64,000 nt of DNA from Anodontia alba (taxonomy: Eukaryota; Mollusca; Bivalvia; Lucinida; Lucinidae): the NCBI GenBank assembly GCA_964016985.1, contig OZ024834.1:83984289-84048288 (forward strand). Direction: 5' to 3'. The notes under the pieces are model-generated. The model was not told the DNA's origin. It saw nothing but the letters and a program-made list of their open reading frames with translations, and did not search any database. Below, piece after piece: positions 10,735-21,778 of this stretch (the stretch's first letter is position 1; each line of letters opens with the position of its first letter). Position numbers and translations under genes: made by a program.

Positions 10735-10875
10735 AAAAATTGACTTATTTTTTTTTTTGGAAAATATGGTTTGACATCGCATGCAAATTGTCTCCATTTG
10801 TATGCGATGTTAGACCCTATTATCTGCAAAAATAAGAAAAATGTTTCAAAATGTCGTCTGCTGAAATTTGTTGCC
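10735..10875. repeat. C-core hairpin
   Basis: Palindromic core GGTTTGACATCGCATGC, AAATTGTCTCC, then a complement, with outer arms AAAATAAGAAAAATG and CGTCTGCTGAAATT typical of family C. Ends are not defined. Confidence 0.45.
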
Positions 10876-10979
10876 AGCGCATGCAAAGTACTGAAAACTA
10901 TACATCTGACTGCTCTGCTATTCCAGAACCCTAGAACATACCGGTACACAGCTACGTTCTATCGGAAAAATAGCTAATG

Positions 10980-11140
10980 ACAAACTGATACAAAATTTCC
11001 TTTTTTTTTTTTTTTTTTCTTAAAAACCAAAAAAAAAAGGGTTTGACATTGCATGCAAATTGTCTCCATGCAATGTCAAACCCTTATTTCTAAATAAAAA
11101 AAAAAAAAAAAAAAAAATTCAAAATTTCGTTGGTGAAATT
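10980..11140. repeat. C-core hairpin with homopolymer arms
   Basis: Long T run (11002-11018), core GTTTGACATTGCATGCAAAT, complement, and long A run (11097-11117). The opposed poly-T and poly-A arms extend the foldback. Confidence 0.5.
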
Positions 11141-11168
11141 TTCACCCAGAATGCAAATCACATAAAAC

Positions 11169-11384
11169 TTAACTGTTGTCATGTTGAACCCAGATATACC
11201 CTGCCTTTGCAAACAGTGTAGATCCAGATCAGTTGGCTTCTGAAGAAGCCAACTGATCTGAATCTGCACTATTTGCCATCAAGTATGTGAATTTATGCCA
11301 ACAGTCCAGATGAAGCAATTTGATTGGCTGAAAATTAGAAGTGAGCATGGCCTCTTTTAAGTCATTCAGCATGACAAGGGTTAA
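11169..11384. mobile_element. B1 MITE, TTAA-flanked
   Basis: TTAA at 11169-11172 and 11381-11384; inner ends CTGTTGTCATGTTGAACCC and GTCATTCAGCATGACAAGGG. The B core (11211-11277) has the tip GTTGGCTTC paired with GAAGCCAAC. Reverse orientation relative to 53027-53389. Confidence 0.65.
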
Positions 11385-11824
11385 TACATCTGAATGCTCT
11401 ACTTTTCCAGAGCGCAGTCCAATCCAATTTTCTTGGATTTCCATAGAAGGATGCCTCATTAAGTAAAAGTAATGTTGTTTCACTAGACATTTATTCAGGG
11501 AAAAGAGTCATTTAATGATTTCATCAGTGCATCAACAGTGCAAATTAATGAACTAAAAGTACATGTGGGGAGAACAACAGTACCTATCTAATGGTTTTCC
11601 CTCAGGGAACGTGACCTTAAGTTGAACTCTGTTTAAGGTTATTCAAGGACACTTAATAAAACACATTCCTAATAAGGCAAATGAAACATGCAACCATTTC
11701 AACATGACATCAAAAAAATCAAAGAAGATAATGTTGCTTACAGCAATAACAAATGTGGCCTGTGGGAATAAAATTCATAGCGCAAAATCAGGCACTTTTT
11801 TTGTTCAACAGAAAAGTGCAGCTA

Positions 11825-12449
11825 CCGTATTTGAACTAATTACCGCACTGTGCACTTAGGTTTTTCAAAATTACTCGGAAAACTTGTGGTAAAATATGAC
11901 TGCCTACTAAGGATACCCTTAAAAACAAATATCAGCAAAGGACTTATTTGGTGATGTTTGTTTGTTTGTTTTTGTTGAGGTTTTACGGCTCAGTCAACCC
12001 AATGGGGTCATGTAGAGCGCGGTCAGTTTACCTAACCGCACGTTTACTGGGCAGGCTTAGTCCTCTTAGCGATTAACCAGTATTGTGCGCATTCTTTCGC
12101 CAGAAACTGACAACTGCCCTTCTTGAATCAGCGGAAGGGAGAGAATGACCGTAGAAAATATTTCATGATCAATCTCCACGAAAGAATGTTGCCGACCTTG
12201 GCAGGGGTTGAACCCTTGACCTTCAGGTCTGGTGATTTTATGTAATTTTTTCTCATTTTCTTTATTAAAACATATGTTGTGGTTACTCATTTAAATTGCA
12301 TCGATAAGTTGATGCAATTCAAATGAGTACCCACAACATATGCCTTTATAAAGAAGTAGACAAAAACTACACTGGCTATAATTTGAAGACTGCAGAATTG
12401 TTTGACTGTGCACTTATAGGGATATGTGCAGTAATTAGGTCGAATATGG
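11825..12449. mobile_element. D MITE interrupted by a SINE
   Basis: Left end CCGTATTTGAACTAATTACC after TA (11823-11824); right end GTAATTAGGTCGAATATGG before TA (12450-12451). The sequence either side of the SINE (GGACTTATTTGGTGATG and TTTTCTCATTTTCTTTATT) matches the continuous D copy at 3970-4332. K-related core at 12265-12335. Confidence 0.65.
11950..12231 (-). mobile_element. tRNA-derived SINE, 5'-truncated head
   Basis: Same SINE family as at 9696-10004, reading on the minus strand, with the tail CAAAAACAAACAAAC. The box A part is missing. A short duplication TGGTGAT flanks it. It lies inside the D MITE, so it is younger than that insertion. Confidence 0.65.
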
Positions 12450-12579
12450 TATTTTTTTTTTTTATTTCTCAATAAAAAAGTATGCTGTGGTACTCATTAG
12501 AAGTGCCTCACCATGTTTCCTTGGTGGAAAGAAAAACATTTACCCCATCTTATCTAAAGCTATTATAAATGGTCACATA

Positions 12580-13065
12580 AATAACCATGAATAAATTAAG
12601 ATGCCATGTCCACTTCCAATTCTCAGCCAATCAGATTACTAGATCTAGATTCATCACGAAAACACACCTATATAATTTTGACCCCCTTAAACCCCACTTT
12701 TATGTAGGAAAACTGGGGTTTACAGGGGTATACATTATTTTTCTTATTTCTGCTCAAAAACATAAATTGTGGGTACTCGTTAGAACCGCCTTGGCGAGGC
12801 GGTTCTAACGAGTACCCACAATCTATGTTTTGGGCATAATTGTGAGAAAAAAAATCCGAATTTTTATCTGAAAATTTTCATTTTTTGGTGGTAAAATTTT
12901 CAGTATATATTTGAATAGGCGTGTTTTCATAATGTGTTGCTATAAATTCACATATTTAATGGCAAAGAGTGCAGATCCAGATCAGTTGGCATCTTCAGGA
13001 GCCAACTGATCTTGATCTATACTGTTTGCAAAAGGGTTACCTAGGTTCAGCAGGACAAGGGTTAA
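12580..13065. mobile_element. B1 MITE interrupted by an E MITE
   Basis: B1 left arm (ATAAATTAAGATGCCATG, CAGCCAATCAGATTACT) ends at 12651 and resumes at 12935 (GTTGCTATAAATTCACATA), followed by the B core (12962-13025) and the terminal GTTCAGCAGGACAAGGGTTAA. The first dozen bases of the left end are lost. Confidence 0.6.
12652..12934. mobile_element. E MITE with K core
   Basis: Ends CATCACGAAAACACACCTAT and, inverted, ATAGGCGTGTTTTCATAATG. K core at 12767-12822 with arms GTGGGTACTCGTTAGAACC; here the ordinary CATTAG is CGTTAG and the complement arm has changed with it (CTAACG). Other copies: 31387, 41423, 59180, 63702. Confidence 0.7.
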
Positions 13066-13145
13066 AATTATATGGCAGCATTTCAGCCAACTGTATCCTA
13101 GAGTCTCGGTGGTCATGAATTTGCTTGGCAGTTGGCACTAAAAGT

Positions 13146-13470
13146 TTGTTTGTTTTATTTGGATTTTACATCACTATAAATTTAACAATCTTTCAGTCAT
13201 ATTGCAAGGGTGTCTGGACATGGCAGGGAGCTCAATGCTCACTTTTAGAGTGCAGACTCACTGAAATATCACACCCAGACACATGACACGATATTCTACC
13301 GAGTCACTTCAGCTGACAGGGCTGACCAGTTCTAGCTTTACTTACTTACTTAATGCTTCACACCAAGCTAAAGAGCAGCTAGTACAATTTTTAAAGTCTT
13401 AAGTATAGTATGACTCGGCCATCCCATCACAAAGTGAATACTCTACCAACTGAGCCACTGTGCCAGTTGG
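13146..13470 (-). mobile_element. V-SINE / RUDI-like SINE
   Basis: On the minus strand it begins with GGCACAGTGGCTCAGTTGG then TAGAGTA, a good tRNA box A; box B is decayed. The 3' part includes GGTGTGATATTTCAGTGAG, GAGCATTGAGCTCCCTGCC and ATGACTGAAAGATTGTTAAA, followed by an AAACAAACAAAC tail. This order matches my recollection of RUDI, a V-domain SINE widespread in molluscs. Confidence 0.6.
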
Positions 13471-13801
13471 TGCTTTACGGGTTAAACTGCTACAGGGACA
13501 ATCAAAGCACTGACAGCACTGGTGGGTCTATTTCTCTAAGAAAATGGTCCTGAATGGGGAGTTAAGATTGTTTCCTTCAACATTTAACTTCCTTCTGTAG
13601 TCTGATCTGGGTCAGCACTTGTACTGTTTGCCAATGCCCAAAATGTCCTACTCCAGATTTTACAGATAACCCTCTATCAACAGCACTCTGATGTCACAGC
13701 TACAAGAATAGCATGTGATTTCGTCTAACACACGTTTTGATTACATCGGTCAATGATAATCACGTGGACAACCACCTTAAGGAAATTTTGGCGTTTATAT
13801 A

Positions 13802-15080
13802 CGAGGGTGAGTCAATAAGTAACAAGCCTATCCCATTTCCGATGGACCGAGACGGCCACGATTTTCATGCTTTGTTTCAATATATGTTTTATATATGGGT
13901 ACAAAACTGCATGCGTATCGAGTCATTCTTTAATAAGATATTGAATGTCAAATATGGCTAGTGATGCGAAGGCATGCTTTTCATCTAAAGTTGAGTACTG
14001 TGCTGTAATTCGGTACTTGTATGTAAAAGGTAAAACAGGCAAGGAAATACATGGCGAGTTAGCTGATGTTTATGGGTCTTCTGCACCATCTTATGCTCAG
14101 GTTAAATTCTGGGTAGGGAAATTCAAACGCGGTAGAATGTCTTTAGAAGATGAAACCAGGTCTGGATGCCCACTGGATGCCACCGACGAAGAAATGTGTA
14201 AGAAAGTTCGGGATCTGGTATACTATGATAGGCAAATTCAGGTGGAACAAATAGCGCAGGCATTAGGCATTTCACATGGTAGCGTTTCAACAATCTTACA
14301 TGATCGTTTAGGTATGTGCAAGCTAACAGCCCGTTGGGTCCCCAAATCCCTTAGCGATGAGCAAACGGCAACCAGAGCATCAGTATGCAGCGCCTTGTTG
14401 AAGCGTTTTAGGTCAAAAGATGATTTTCTTTTGTGTCTGGTGACTGTAGATGAGACTTGGGTTCATTATTATGAGCCAAAGAATAAAACTCAGAGTCGTC
14501 AGTGGGTAGGCCTGGGTCCCCGAGGCCAAAGAAATTCAAGACGCAACCATCTGCTGGCAAGGTGATGGCCACAGTATTTTGGGATGCAAAAGGCGTTATT
14601 ATGTTGGACTTTTTACCCAAGAGAAGTATAATAACTGGAGTGTACTATGCAAACTTGTTAGAAAGCTGAGAACCACCATCCGTGAAAAACGCCGAGGTAA
14701 ACTCTCTAAAGGTGTTTTGCTGCAACAGGACAACGCGAGAGTCCACACTTGCATAGTTGCAATGGATGCTGTAGAGCGAAACGGGTATGAATTAATACCA
14801 CATCCTGCCTATTCGCCTGACCTAGCTCCTAGCGACTTTTTCCTATTCCCAAACTTGAAAAAGGATATCCATGGACTTCATTTCCGGTCTGATGAAGAAG
14901 TCGTGACTGCAGTTGAGGAGTGGGTCAATGGAAAGGACCTTGACTTTTTCAGTTCTGGGCTGATGGCACTTGAACACTGTTGGTCTAAGTGCATCACACT
15001 AGAGGGCAATTACATCGAAAAAGAAGAGGTGAATCTCAACCGGAAATAAGTTAGGCTGGTTACTTATTGACTCACCCTCG
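13802..15080 (+). mobile_element. mariner transposon, 1.28 kb
   Basis: Inverted ends CGAGGGTGAGTCAATAAGTA and TACTTATTGACTCACCCTCG are flanked by TA at 13800-13801 and 15081-15082, the mariner target duplication. It carries one transposase gene, broken by two frameshifts. It has landed in another repeat whose unoccupied copies are visible elsewhere in the window. Confidence 0.92.
13945..15049 (+). pseudogene. mariner transposase, two frameshifts
   Basis: The protein has an N-terminal helix-turn-helix region (FWVGKFKRGRMSLEDETRSG; ALGISHGSVSTILHDRLGM) and the mariner catalytic motifs: VTVDETWVHYYEP (first Asp), LQQDNARVHT (second Asp) and YSPDLAPSDFF (third Asp, 34 residues after the second), so the DD34D triad is present. 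The start is ATG at 13954 (MASDAKACF). The frame shifts near 14515 (after WVGLG) and again near 14660 (at ANLL); the middle segment KVMATVFWDAKGV is in a third frame. It ends at a stop at 15047-15049 after YIEKEEVNLNRK. It would cut and paste the element but cannot be made intact from this copy. Confidence 0.9.
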
Positions 15081-15591
15081 TACTATGGCTGGACTGTAAA
15101 CAACCGACCCAAAAATTCAAACAGCTAACTTCCAATGGTAATTTAGTAAAACTTTTGTGTGGACAAGTAAAACTTATTTAAAACTCGCCTGAAAGTGGGA
15201 GTACAAATTTGTATGATAAAATTTAAAATTTGCGATCACTGTCCCCCTCAAAGCGCACAGTTATTCAAGTACAGGTATTACCCTGACACCAACACCAATG
15301 CAAATGCCACCAAAAGCAATGTGGGGTTAGTCCAACAGCTTTGTACTTGTGCACTGGTGAGCTAAACATTGTTGAGTGAGTGGCAAACAGTGCAGACCCT
15401 GATCAAATGCTGGGTTCTGTGGCATCAGATAGGTTTAAGCTGTTTGTACTGGCCTGTCTGGTATATACAGGGAAGCTGTCCAACCTTGTCTTTTTCAACT
15501 ACAACTAGGCTACAGGACACAAATCATCAACTTTCCACCTGGCTGGAAATGACTTGTAATGTTTGTTCAATACTGAAAACTTATTCATACA

Positions 15592-15811
15592 TTAACCCTT
15601 GTCCTGCTGAGCCCGGATATATCCTGCCTTTACAAACAGTGTAGATCCAGATCAGTTGGCTTCTGAAGAAGCCAACTGATCTGGATCTGCACTGTTGGTC
15701 ATTGAGTATGAGAATTTATACATGTATCAACAATCTGGATCAAGTAATCTGATTGGCTGAAAATCAGAAGTGGACATGGCATCTTAATTTATTCAGCAGG
15801 ACAAGGGTTAA
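15592..15811. mobile_element. B1 MITE, complete
   Basis: TTAA at 15592-15595 and 15808-15811, ends CCCTTGTCCTGCTGA and TTCAGCAGGACAAGGG. B core at 15635-15697 with the tip GTTGGCTTC / GAAGCCAAC. One of the cleanest full copies. Confidence 0.75.
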
Positions 15812-15845
15812 CATTAACATTAATATGATTAATTTATTAGAAACA

Positions 15846-16071
15846 TTAACTTTTATCACTCTATGGGCAAATTAAGCAGACAACGAATTAATGATGAATT
15901 AATGATATTCTTCTTATTTTTTTGAGAAAATAAGATTTGACATTTCATGCCAATTGTCTCCAATGGAGACAATTTGCATGCAATGTCAAAACTTGCTTTT
16001 TGCAGAGAAAAAAAAGAAAATGTTTCAATATGCTGTCTACTGAAAATTTTACCCAGAGTGCTAAGCATTAA
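15846..16071. mobile_element. C MITE, complete
   Basis: TTAA at 15846-15849 and 16068-16071. Core GATTTGACATTTCATGCC, AATTGTCTCCAATGGAGACAA, then complement. Outer arms TTCTTATTTTTTTGAG and AAAAGAAAATGTTTC. Confidence 0.65.
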
Positions 16072-16445
16072 TATACATCTAATTCATCACCCATTATTAC
16101 CATATTTATCCCGAACTTTGGGAAGCCACACTTAACTACTTACCATACTTGTCCTAAAATATGAATAAGTTTATCTCACCACCTGTCGATGCACTAAAAT
16201 TTGTTGGAACTGAGTTGCAGTCTACACCCAGACAATATGCCACAATCTGTCCATCTGATCTAAGTTTACACTGTTTGATCGGGCCAATCCGTCCCATGAA
16301 TATAGGGCATTAATGATATAATGTAATTAATTGTAACGCTATCTATCTTCCAATATCACATTAATTTTTGTGTGTACTGACTGACTCCAAATAATAGGAT
16401 AGATTCCATAATAACCCAAAGTGTTGGTGCAAATATGCCATGAAG

Positions 16446-16512
16446 CAAACAGTGTAGACCAAGATCTGATGCCACAAAATGTGGCTTCAGATCTGGTTCT
16501 ACACGTTTTGCC
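16446..16512. repeat. B-core hairpin
   Basis: Arms GCAAACAGTGTAGACCAAGA and TCTGGTTCTACACGTTTTGC; tip ATGCCACAAAATGTGGC. Terminal sequences are not recognised. Confidence 0.6.
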
Positions 16513-16664
16513 ACTTTTCCAACAATTTTTCGACACATCAACAGAAGTACAATAGACTTGTTCAAACATTAGGGTAAGTATGATAAAGTTATGGTGTCCC
16601 AATATTTACTGTCAATATGGTATGCTTCGGAAAACAATGCAGACCTAGATTAAACTGTGGTTGC

Positions 16665-16666
<2 letters not shown>

Positions 16667-16751
<85 letters not shown>
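16667..16751. repeat. (TA)n microsatellite
   Basis: About 40 TA units with one C interruption near 16737. Open frames through it are artefacts. Confidence 0.98.
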
Positions 16752-17349
16752 TTCAGGGCTCTGGAAATTTCGAAATCTGAATCGGTCCAGCCAATGACGA
16801 TGATGCCATCAATGAGCCCATTTCCAAAAAAAAAATATGTATATATCACCTGTCACGAAAACTAATGACAATTGGCAGTCCTATAACTCCTTTAAAATAA
16901 TACACCTCAACCCCGTTATATGACGGAAGTCCGGGTATAACGAGCATGATCAAAGCTGGCATCATCAATAAATACAGTCAGGTATGTAAAAAGAAAGAAA
17001 AAAAACAAAACAAACGGTTTTGTTGTTATTTCCACCTCCGCAGGGTTTTCCTAAACCATTTATAAACAACTGATTCCCGTCTTGTATTGGCGGTAAACAG
17101 GAGAGATGGAACGAAACGACTTTCATGGACCTAATTAGGTCTAATAAAAAAGGCCTGCACCACGGGCGGTTTTGCAGTTTTCAATGTTTCAAGATTTGAC
17201 CAGACTACTTAAATTTTAAGCACTGACCAATCTTGTCTAGCGCAAGTGGTGCATTACTTATTTTTACCGTGAAATCTACCTTGAATTATACTCGCGTGTT
17301 ACAGCAGTCAACAACAACGACAACAACAACAAAAAAAAGAATCAATCAA

Positions 17350-17412
17350 TTATACCCAGATCAGACGCCGTTGTATGCGACATCTGATCAGGATGTACAC
17401 GGTTTGGGAATT
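17350..17412. repeat. B-core hairpin, diverged
   Basis: Arms TATACCCAGATCAGACGCCG and CGACATCTGATCAGGATGTA with a partly decayed stem. Confidence 0.45.
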
Positions 17413-18960
17413 AATTTATCAAATCTGGGACCGACAAACCGTGTTGATCAAAACAAAAAAGAAGAGGAAGAAAACGGGTGCGTTCAAGCAGTGCATTCTT
17501 TTATCACTCTCAGTAAAGCGACCTTTGATCTTTTGGACACTCCGACTGCACCTGTACTGGATGTTTTGCTGTCTCAGTGTATTCACACGTGTCACACAAA
17601 CGGATTAATTATCAGACTACCGTTACTGATGATTTGTGTTAATTGCTTGTTTACCGCACAAAGGTCAGTGTATAACACGCACCTTATTTACCCAGAAAAC
17701 GTTATAAAAATCCGATGTGTATTATTTATAGGAACACCAAAATCGGGACAGAAATCGACAAGATTATCGGTCGCGAAAACTCATGACATTCACGATCGCC
17801 CGTCGTTAAAAATACGAAATAGAATGATTGCTATGAGATATTCATGATTTTTTATACCTATCTCGCCCATACCATGGTTCTGTCAGCTCAAAACAAGCAA
17901 CTCCATCTGATTTGCAGTAATTTGATATCCTTTTCATGTCCATGCTCTTTTTGTTTACGCTTTTTTATTTTGCTGATCATGTGATCTCTTCAAAGGGAAA
18001 CTACTCAAACAGGCATATGCATATGAATCTGTATTGATTACCGGACTTTGACAAGTCTCACACCGTAACTTGAATAAATCAGCCTGCACAACTGATTTAT
18101 TGTAGTTCTAAAATAGGAAATAAATTTGGTAGAACATAAATATTGGCACAAACGATCATACATTGAAAAAATAAAAAAGTATTCAATTTTTTGCAATTAT
18201 TAAAATTATTGATAATAAACAAAACCAACTGGGCTTTTGAGGTAGGTAGATCGGTCATTTGCATTTTATCTTTTATTTTCTTACCATATGTTTATCTTTT
18301 TTTTTTTTTTAAACTTTTCTTCCAACTTACCAAAAAAATTGTTTGAAATAAACAATGTTTATGATAAAGAAAAAAAAAACTACCAGCATACATCTGTGCA
18401 CTTAATTGTTAATTGGCAGTCAGAATGACAACTAGTCGACTTTAGTTGTTGTTTGCATTGCCCTGAGGCACTGAGTTGATAATTTCACGTCTCAGTTAAG
18501 AAAGTGACACAAAGTGAAACAAAGAAGGTGTTAATTATTAGAACACAAAAGAAATAACTACATTTTTATTGTCATAGCGTCTGCAGTGGGGAAGCAAAGA
18601 ACTGCCTACACTACATCAAGTTGCCTGAGGCCCATGGTAACAGAGCTGCACAATGAAAATTCAGTTAGCATTATTGTAAATTCGGCCTGTTTCTACTCTA
18701 AACCTTCCGAATTCGGCCATTTTCAACTCAATCCTAGTGAAATTTGACACACTTAGTATCTGGTAACTTAGTAAATAATGCACGGATAAATTCTTTGTGT
18801 TTTACATAGGAACATCTTTTTTTTTTAATTTCAAAACTATTTAGCAAATATTCAGTGCGTGTTATACACAGGTGCGAGTAATACACAGAAAAATTCGGTA
18901 CTTCACCTAAAAAATTACCTTGCTGCTATTTCTATCAAGGAACGAAGGTAAACATTATAT
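17413..18960. other. Intron/intergenic sequence without a recognised feature
   Basis: AT-rich sequence with several homopolymer runs. No exon, known repeat end or hairpin core stands out. A 204-codon open frame on the plus strand at 17233-17847 covers part of it but begins without ATG context, contains low-complexity tracts and a B hairpin, and resembles nothing I know. Confidence 0.4.
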
Positions 18961-19129
18961 CCTTCTACCGGTTTCGAAGATCGGCATTTTCCGTGACCAC
19001 ATGGCACCACCGGACTTTGCCGAAAATACCGATATGGCCAAAGACCTCGATTATAAGACGGGTCTGGATTTTTGGGGGCTTTTTTTGGGGGAAAAATCCC
19101 CGTCTTATATGCGGATTAATACGGTACTT

Positions 19130-19226
19130 TTCAAGGAAAGAATTTGCTCCACTTGGGAGCAAATTCTTTCCTTTTCCACACGGGAGCAAATTCTTTCCTT
19201 TTCCACACGGGAGCAAATTCTTTCCT
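19130..19226. repeat. 27-bp tandem repeat, three units
   Basis: Units starting at 19155, 19182 and 19209 (GGGAGCAAATTCTTTCCTTT, TCCACAC). The preceding bases GGAAAGAATTTGCTCC form the opposite arm of a hairpin. Related sequence at 39.4-39.6, 42.4-42.5 and 52.8-52.9 kb. Confidence 0.75.
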
Positions 19227-19292
19227 TTTGGAGTAGACCAAATACAAATATTTCTGGTATATATGCAACACTTGCACATTGCTCGAGTTAAA

Positions 19293-19510
19293 CTAGACTG
19301 GCTCCAGTCTCTAGTGTCACAACATATATTCTTACAACCTGTTTGATACATCCTTTAAAATGAAACGAAAATAATATCATGACTATAAAGGCTGGTCACC
19401 AGTGACCAGCCTTTGTAGTCATGATATTATCTTGGTTTTATTTTGGTGGATTATCAAAAAGGTTTATAAGAATAAATATTCAGACACTGGAGACTGCAGC
19501 CAGTCTTGAG
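19293..19510. mobile_element. I MITE with central hairpin
   Basis: Ends AGACTGGCTCCAGTCTCTAG and CTGGAGACTGCAGCCAGTCT. Centre AAGGCTGGTCACCAGTGACC, AGCCTT within longer arms (TAATATCATGACTA / TAGTCATGATATTA). Related copies at 3815 and 32447. Confidence 0.65.
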
Positions 19511-19759
19511 TTAAACCTTAGTAAGTAAATTATCACCAACTTAGCAAGGAACAAATTTGAGAGACTTTTTAATTGGATTTTTCAACTCTAACAAAATGTA
19601 TAAGAAGCAGATATATAAACCTCTGAAAACACTAAACCGTTTTTTTGGTTTTTTTTTTAAGTTGCAAATATGTAATTAGAAGACAAAAGGACAGAGAAAG
19701 TTGAAAGCATTTTTGCAGTATAAATATCTGGCTATGACTCAGCATACTTCTTTCAACCA

Positions 19760-20170
19760 ATAACATTTTGTTTACAATCCAGCCAAAGTATTCTAACGTC
19801 AAAATTTCCTAAGTTAGTTGTCCACGTGATGATCATTGACCAATGTATTTATCAAACCACACATTAGACAAAATCCAGGTAACACCTATTTATAATCGCA
19901 CTATTCTTGTCGCTTAGACGACAGAGTGTCATCTGTAAAACCTGGACGGGGACATTGGCAAACAGTGCAGATCCAGATCAGACACCACAGACTGCGGTAT
20001 CTGGTCAGGGTCTGCATGGTTTGCTTAAATTGCAGGAAGTTACGGGTTAAACAAAACAGTCTTAAGTCCCTGTTCAGGACTATTTTTCCAGCCTACATAC
20101 ATGTATATGCACTCAGAGACAATCAACCCACCAGTGCTGTCAGTGCTTTGATTTTGTTTGTTTCCACATG
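19760..20170. repeat. Long B-core repeat
   Basis: Begins TTTACAATCCAGCCAAAGTA, includes GTTGTCCACGTGATGATCAT, a B core at 19961-20028 (tip GACACCACAGACTGCGGTAT), and continues with ACGGGTTAAAC and TCTTAAGTCCCTGTTCAGGA. This is an unoccupied counterpart of the mariner target at 13.8 kb. Confidence 0.55.
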
Positions 20171-20332
20171 AAAACATCTTGCAGATACTCAATAGAATCC
20201 AACCACAAGAAGATCCTCACTGAAACTGCCTCACTGATACCACTCCTACATAAAAGTTTCCTTATACAGTCAGACTTCAAGGACTCAAACATCTTTGGGT
20301 CCATGGAAACTGGTTTTGAGACATGCCCAGCA

Positions 20333-20440
20333 GGCACATGACGTAAATACAACGTCGCCTCAACATCGATGCAAGGTCATGACGTTGCATCGACGTTAAG
20401 GCGACGTTATATTTACGTCATGAGCATGCTGGGATGCGTA
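20333..20440. repeat. Palindromic repeat with CCCAGCAGGCAC ends
   Basis: Left arm CCCAGCAGGCACATGACGTA, AATACAACGTCGCC; right arm GGCGACGTTATATTTACGTC, ATGAGCATGCTGGG. Contains repeated ACGT and TGACGTCA-like sequences. Similar palindromes are common in animal genomes, from memory. Confidence 0.65.
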
Positions 20441-20524
20441 GTTCATGACATGGTGCCAGGTCAGAAAGCAAAAGGCAATAATTTAGGGAAGTCTTTTTGA
20501 TCTTCTATACAATAATGGTATTTT

Positions 20525-20600
20525 GAGTGTACTCATTAGAATTGCCTTGATGAGGCAATTCTAATGAGTACACATAACATACAATTTTATGATAAGAAAA
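20525..20600. repeat. K-core hairpin (TTGCC/GGCAA tip)
   Basis: Arms GTACTCATTAGAATTGCC and GGCAATTCTAATGAGTAC. The tip differs from the common GCGCC/GGCGC in both arms together. Confidence 0.6.
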
Positions 20601-21139
20601 TTTCCTTAACTATTTGTTTTCTAAAGATATCAGAATAATTTCGTGGGGACTCAAAAACGAGTTCGAATCAGCCACTGTTAATGAGCCATCAGTATTCGAG
20701 CTATTGAGGTTTGACTGTATTAAATATGTATCTTTACTTACGCTTCACAAACTCACTGACATGACAAGTCATAGAGTATATCGGCTCCAGCCCCTGGTTT
20801 CCAGTTTCAGCACTACTCGGACCAACAGAATATCTACAAGCTGGATTCAGTTTTGGTGGGAAAAGTACAGGCCCATACAATCCTTGCCAAGAAGATTCTG
20901 TTGGTGTGGCGTAGCGATTGTAGAAGTTCACCAAGTCAGGTGGGCAGAATGAGAATCTCTGACCGTTATTAGAATTTTGCATCTTCAAACATATTTATTT
21001 TTTAAAAAGAAATTCATATGCTTATACATACGATCCCATACTGTTTCTTCATTGTTACAAAAATGTCCGTATAATGTAATTGTTCAACAAATTTTATTTC
21101 TGAAACTGTATCATCATGTATGTACATTTACCCGAAATA

Positions 21140-21370
21140 TTAACTCTTGTCCTGCTGAATAAATTGAAGTGCCACTCCCACTTCTGAATTTCAGCCAATC
21201 AGATTACTTACACTCCCACTTCTGAATTTCAGCCAATCAGATTACTTGATCCAGATTGATGATATAAGTGCACATACTTAACGGCAAACAGTTCTTTAGA
21301 AGCCAACTGATCTGGATCTACACTGTTTGCAAAGGCAGAACATATCCGGGTTCAGCAGGACTAGGGTTAG
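21140..21370. mobile_element. B1 MITE with duplicated arm and truncated hairpin
   Basis: TTAA at 21140-21143; right end GGTTCAGCAGGACTAGGGTTA. CACTTCTGAATTTCAGCCAA, TCAGATTACTT occurs twice in tandem. The left B-core arm is reduced to GGCAAACAGT; the right arm is full. Confidence 0.6.
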
Positions 21371-21778
21371 GAAACCGTACCTACTTATCATACTTGTCTT
21401 AAAATGTGAGTATCAATATATAAAATTTAATCAAAATCTATCAATTTGTTTTTAAATTATTAATCAAAACCTCAATTCTGATGTCATTCAAGAGCCGTAA
21501 CTGCATTGAAAAGTAACAATACTGGCCCATTTTCTATCTCACCCTAGTTCTAGTCAATATCAATGTGGAAATTTGATCAAAATCCATTCATTTGTTCTCA
21601 AGATATTGAATGGAAACAAAATTTTCAAAAGGCCATAACTCAGGAAAGGGGCATAATCCTGATAAGAAAAAAACATGTGTCAGCTATTTTTTCAAGAGGA
21701 ATCAATATATGAAATTTCAAAACCCTAGCATGCACAGTTCAAAACTTATGCTATGCATCAAAAAGTGTGCAATTGTAA

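Larger units (their letters stand above)
13500..15115 (-). repeat. Long B-core repeat, interrupted by mariner
   Basis: The parts at 13500-13799 and 15083-15115 (ATTTTGGCGTTTATA | TACTATGGCTGGACTGTAA) are one stretch in the related copies at 19.76-20.17, 31.77-32.10 and 58.93-59.60 kb (for example AAGCCATAGTATACAAACGCC at 31799). This identifies the empty target site of the mariner. TAACTTCC near 13589 and CTGTTTGCCAATG near 13625 belong to its B core. Confidence 0.55.

Noticed and set aside
16589..16865. Frames on both strands through 16.7 kb
   Set aside because: Alternating Ile/Tyr from a TA microsatellite.
17233..17847. 204-codon plus-strand frame
   Set aside because: Starts without ATG context, contains poly-Thr/Lys low complexity and a B hairpin; no recognisable domain or splice context.
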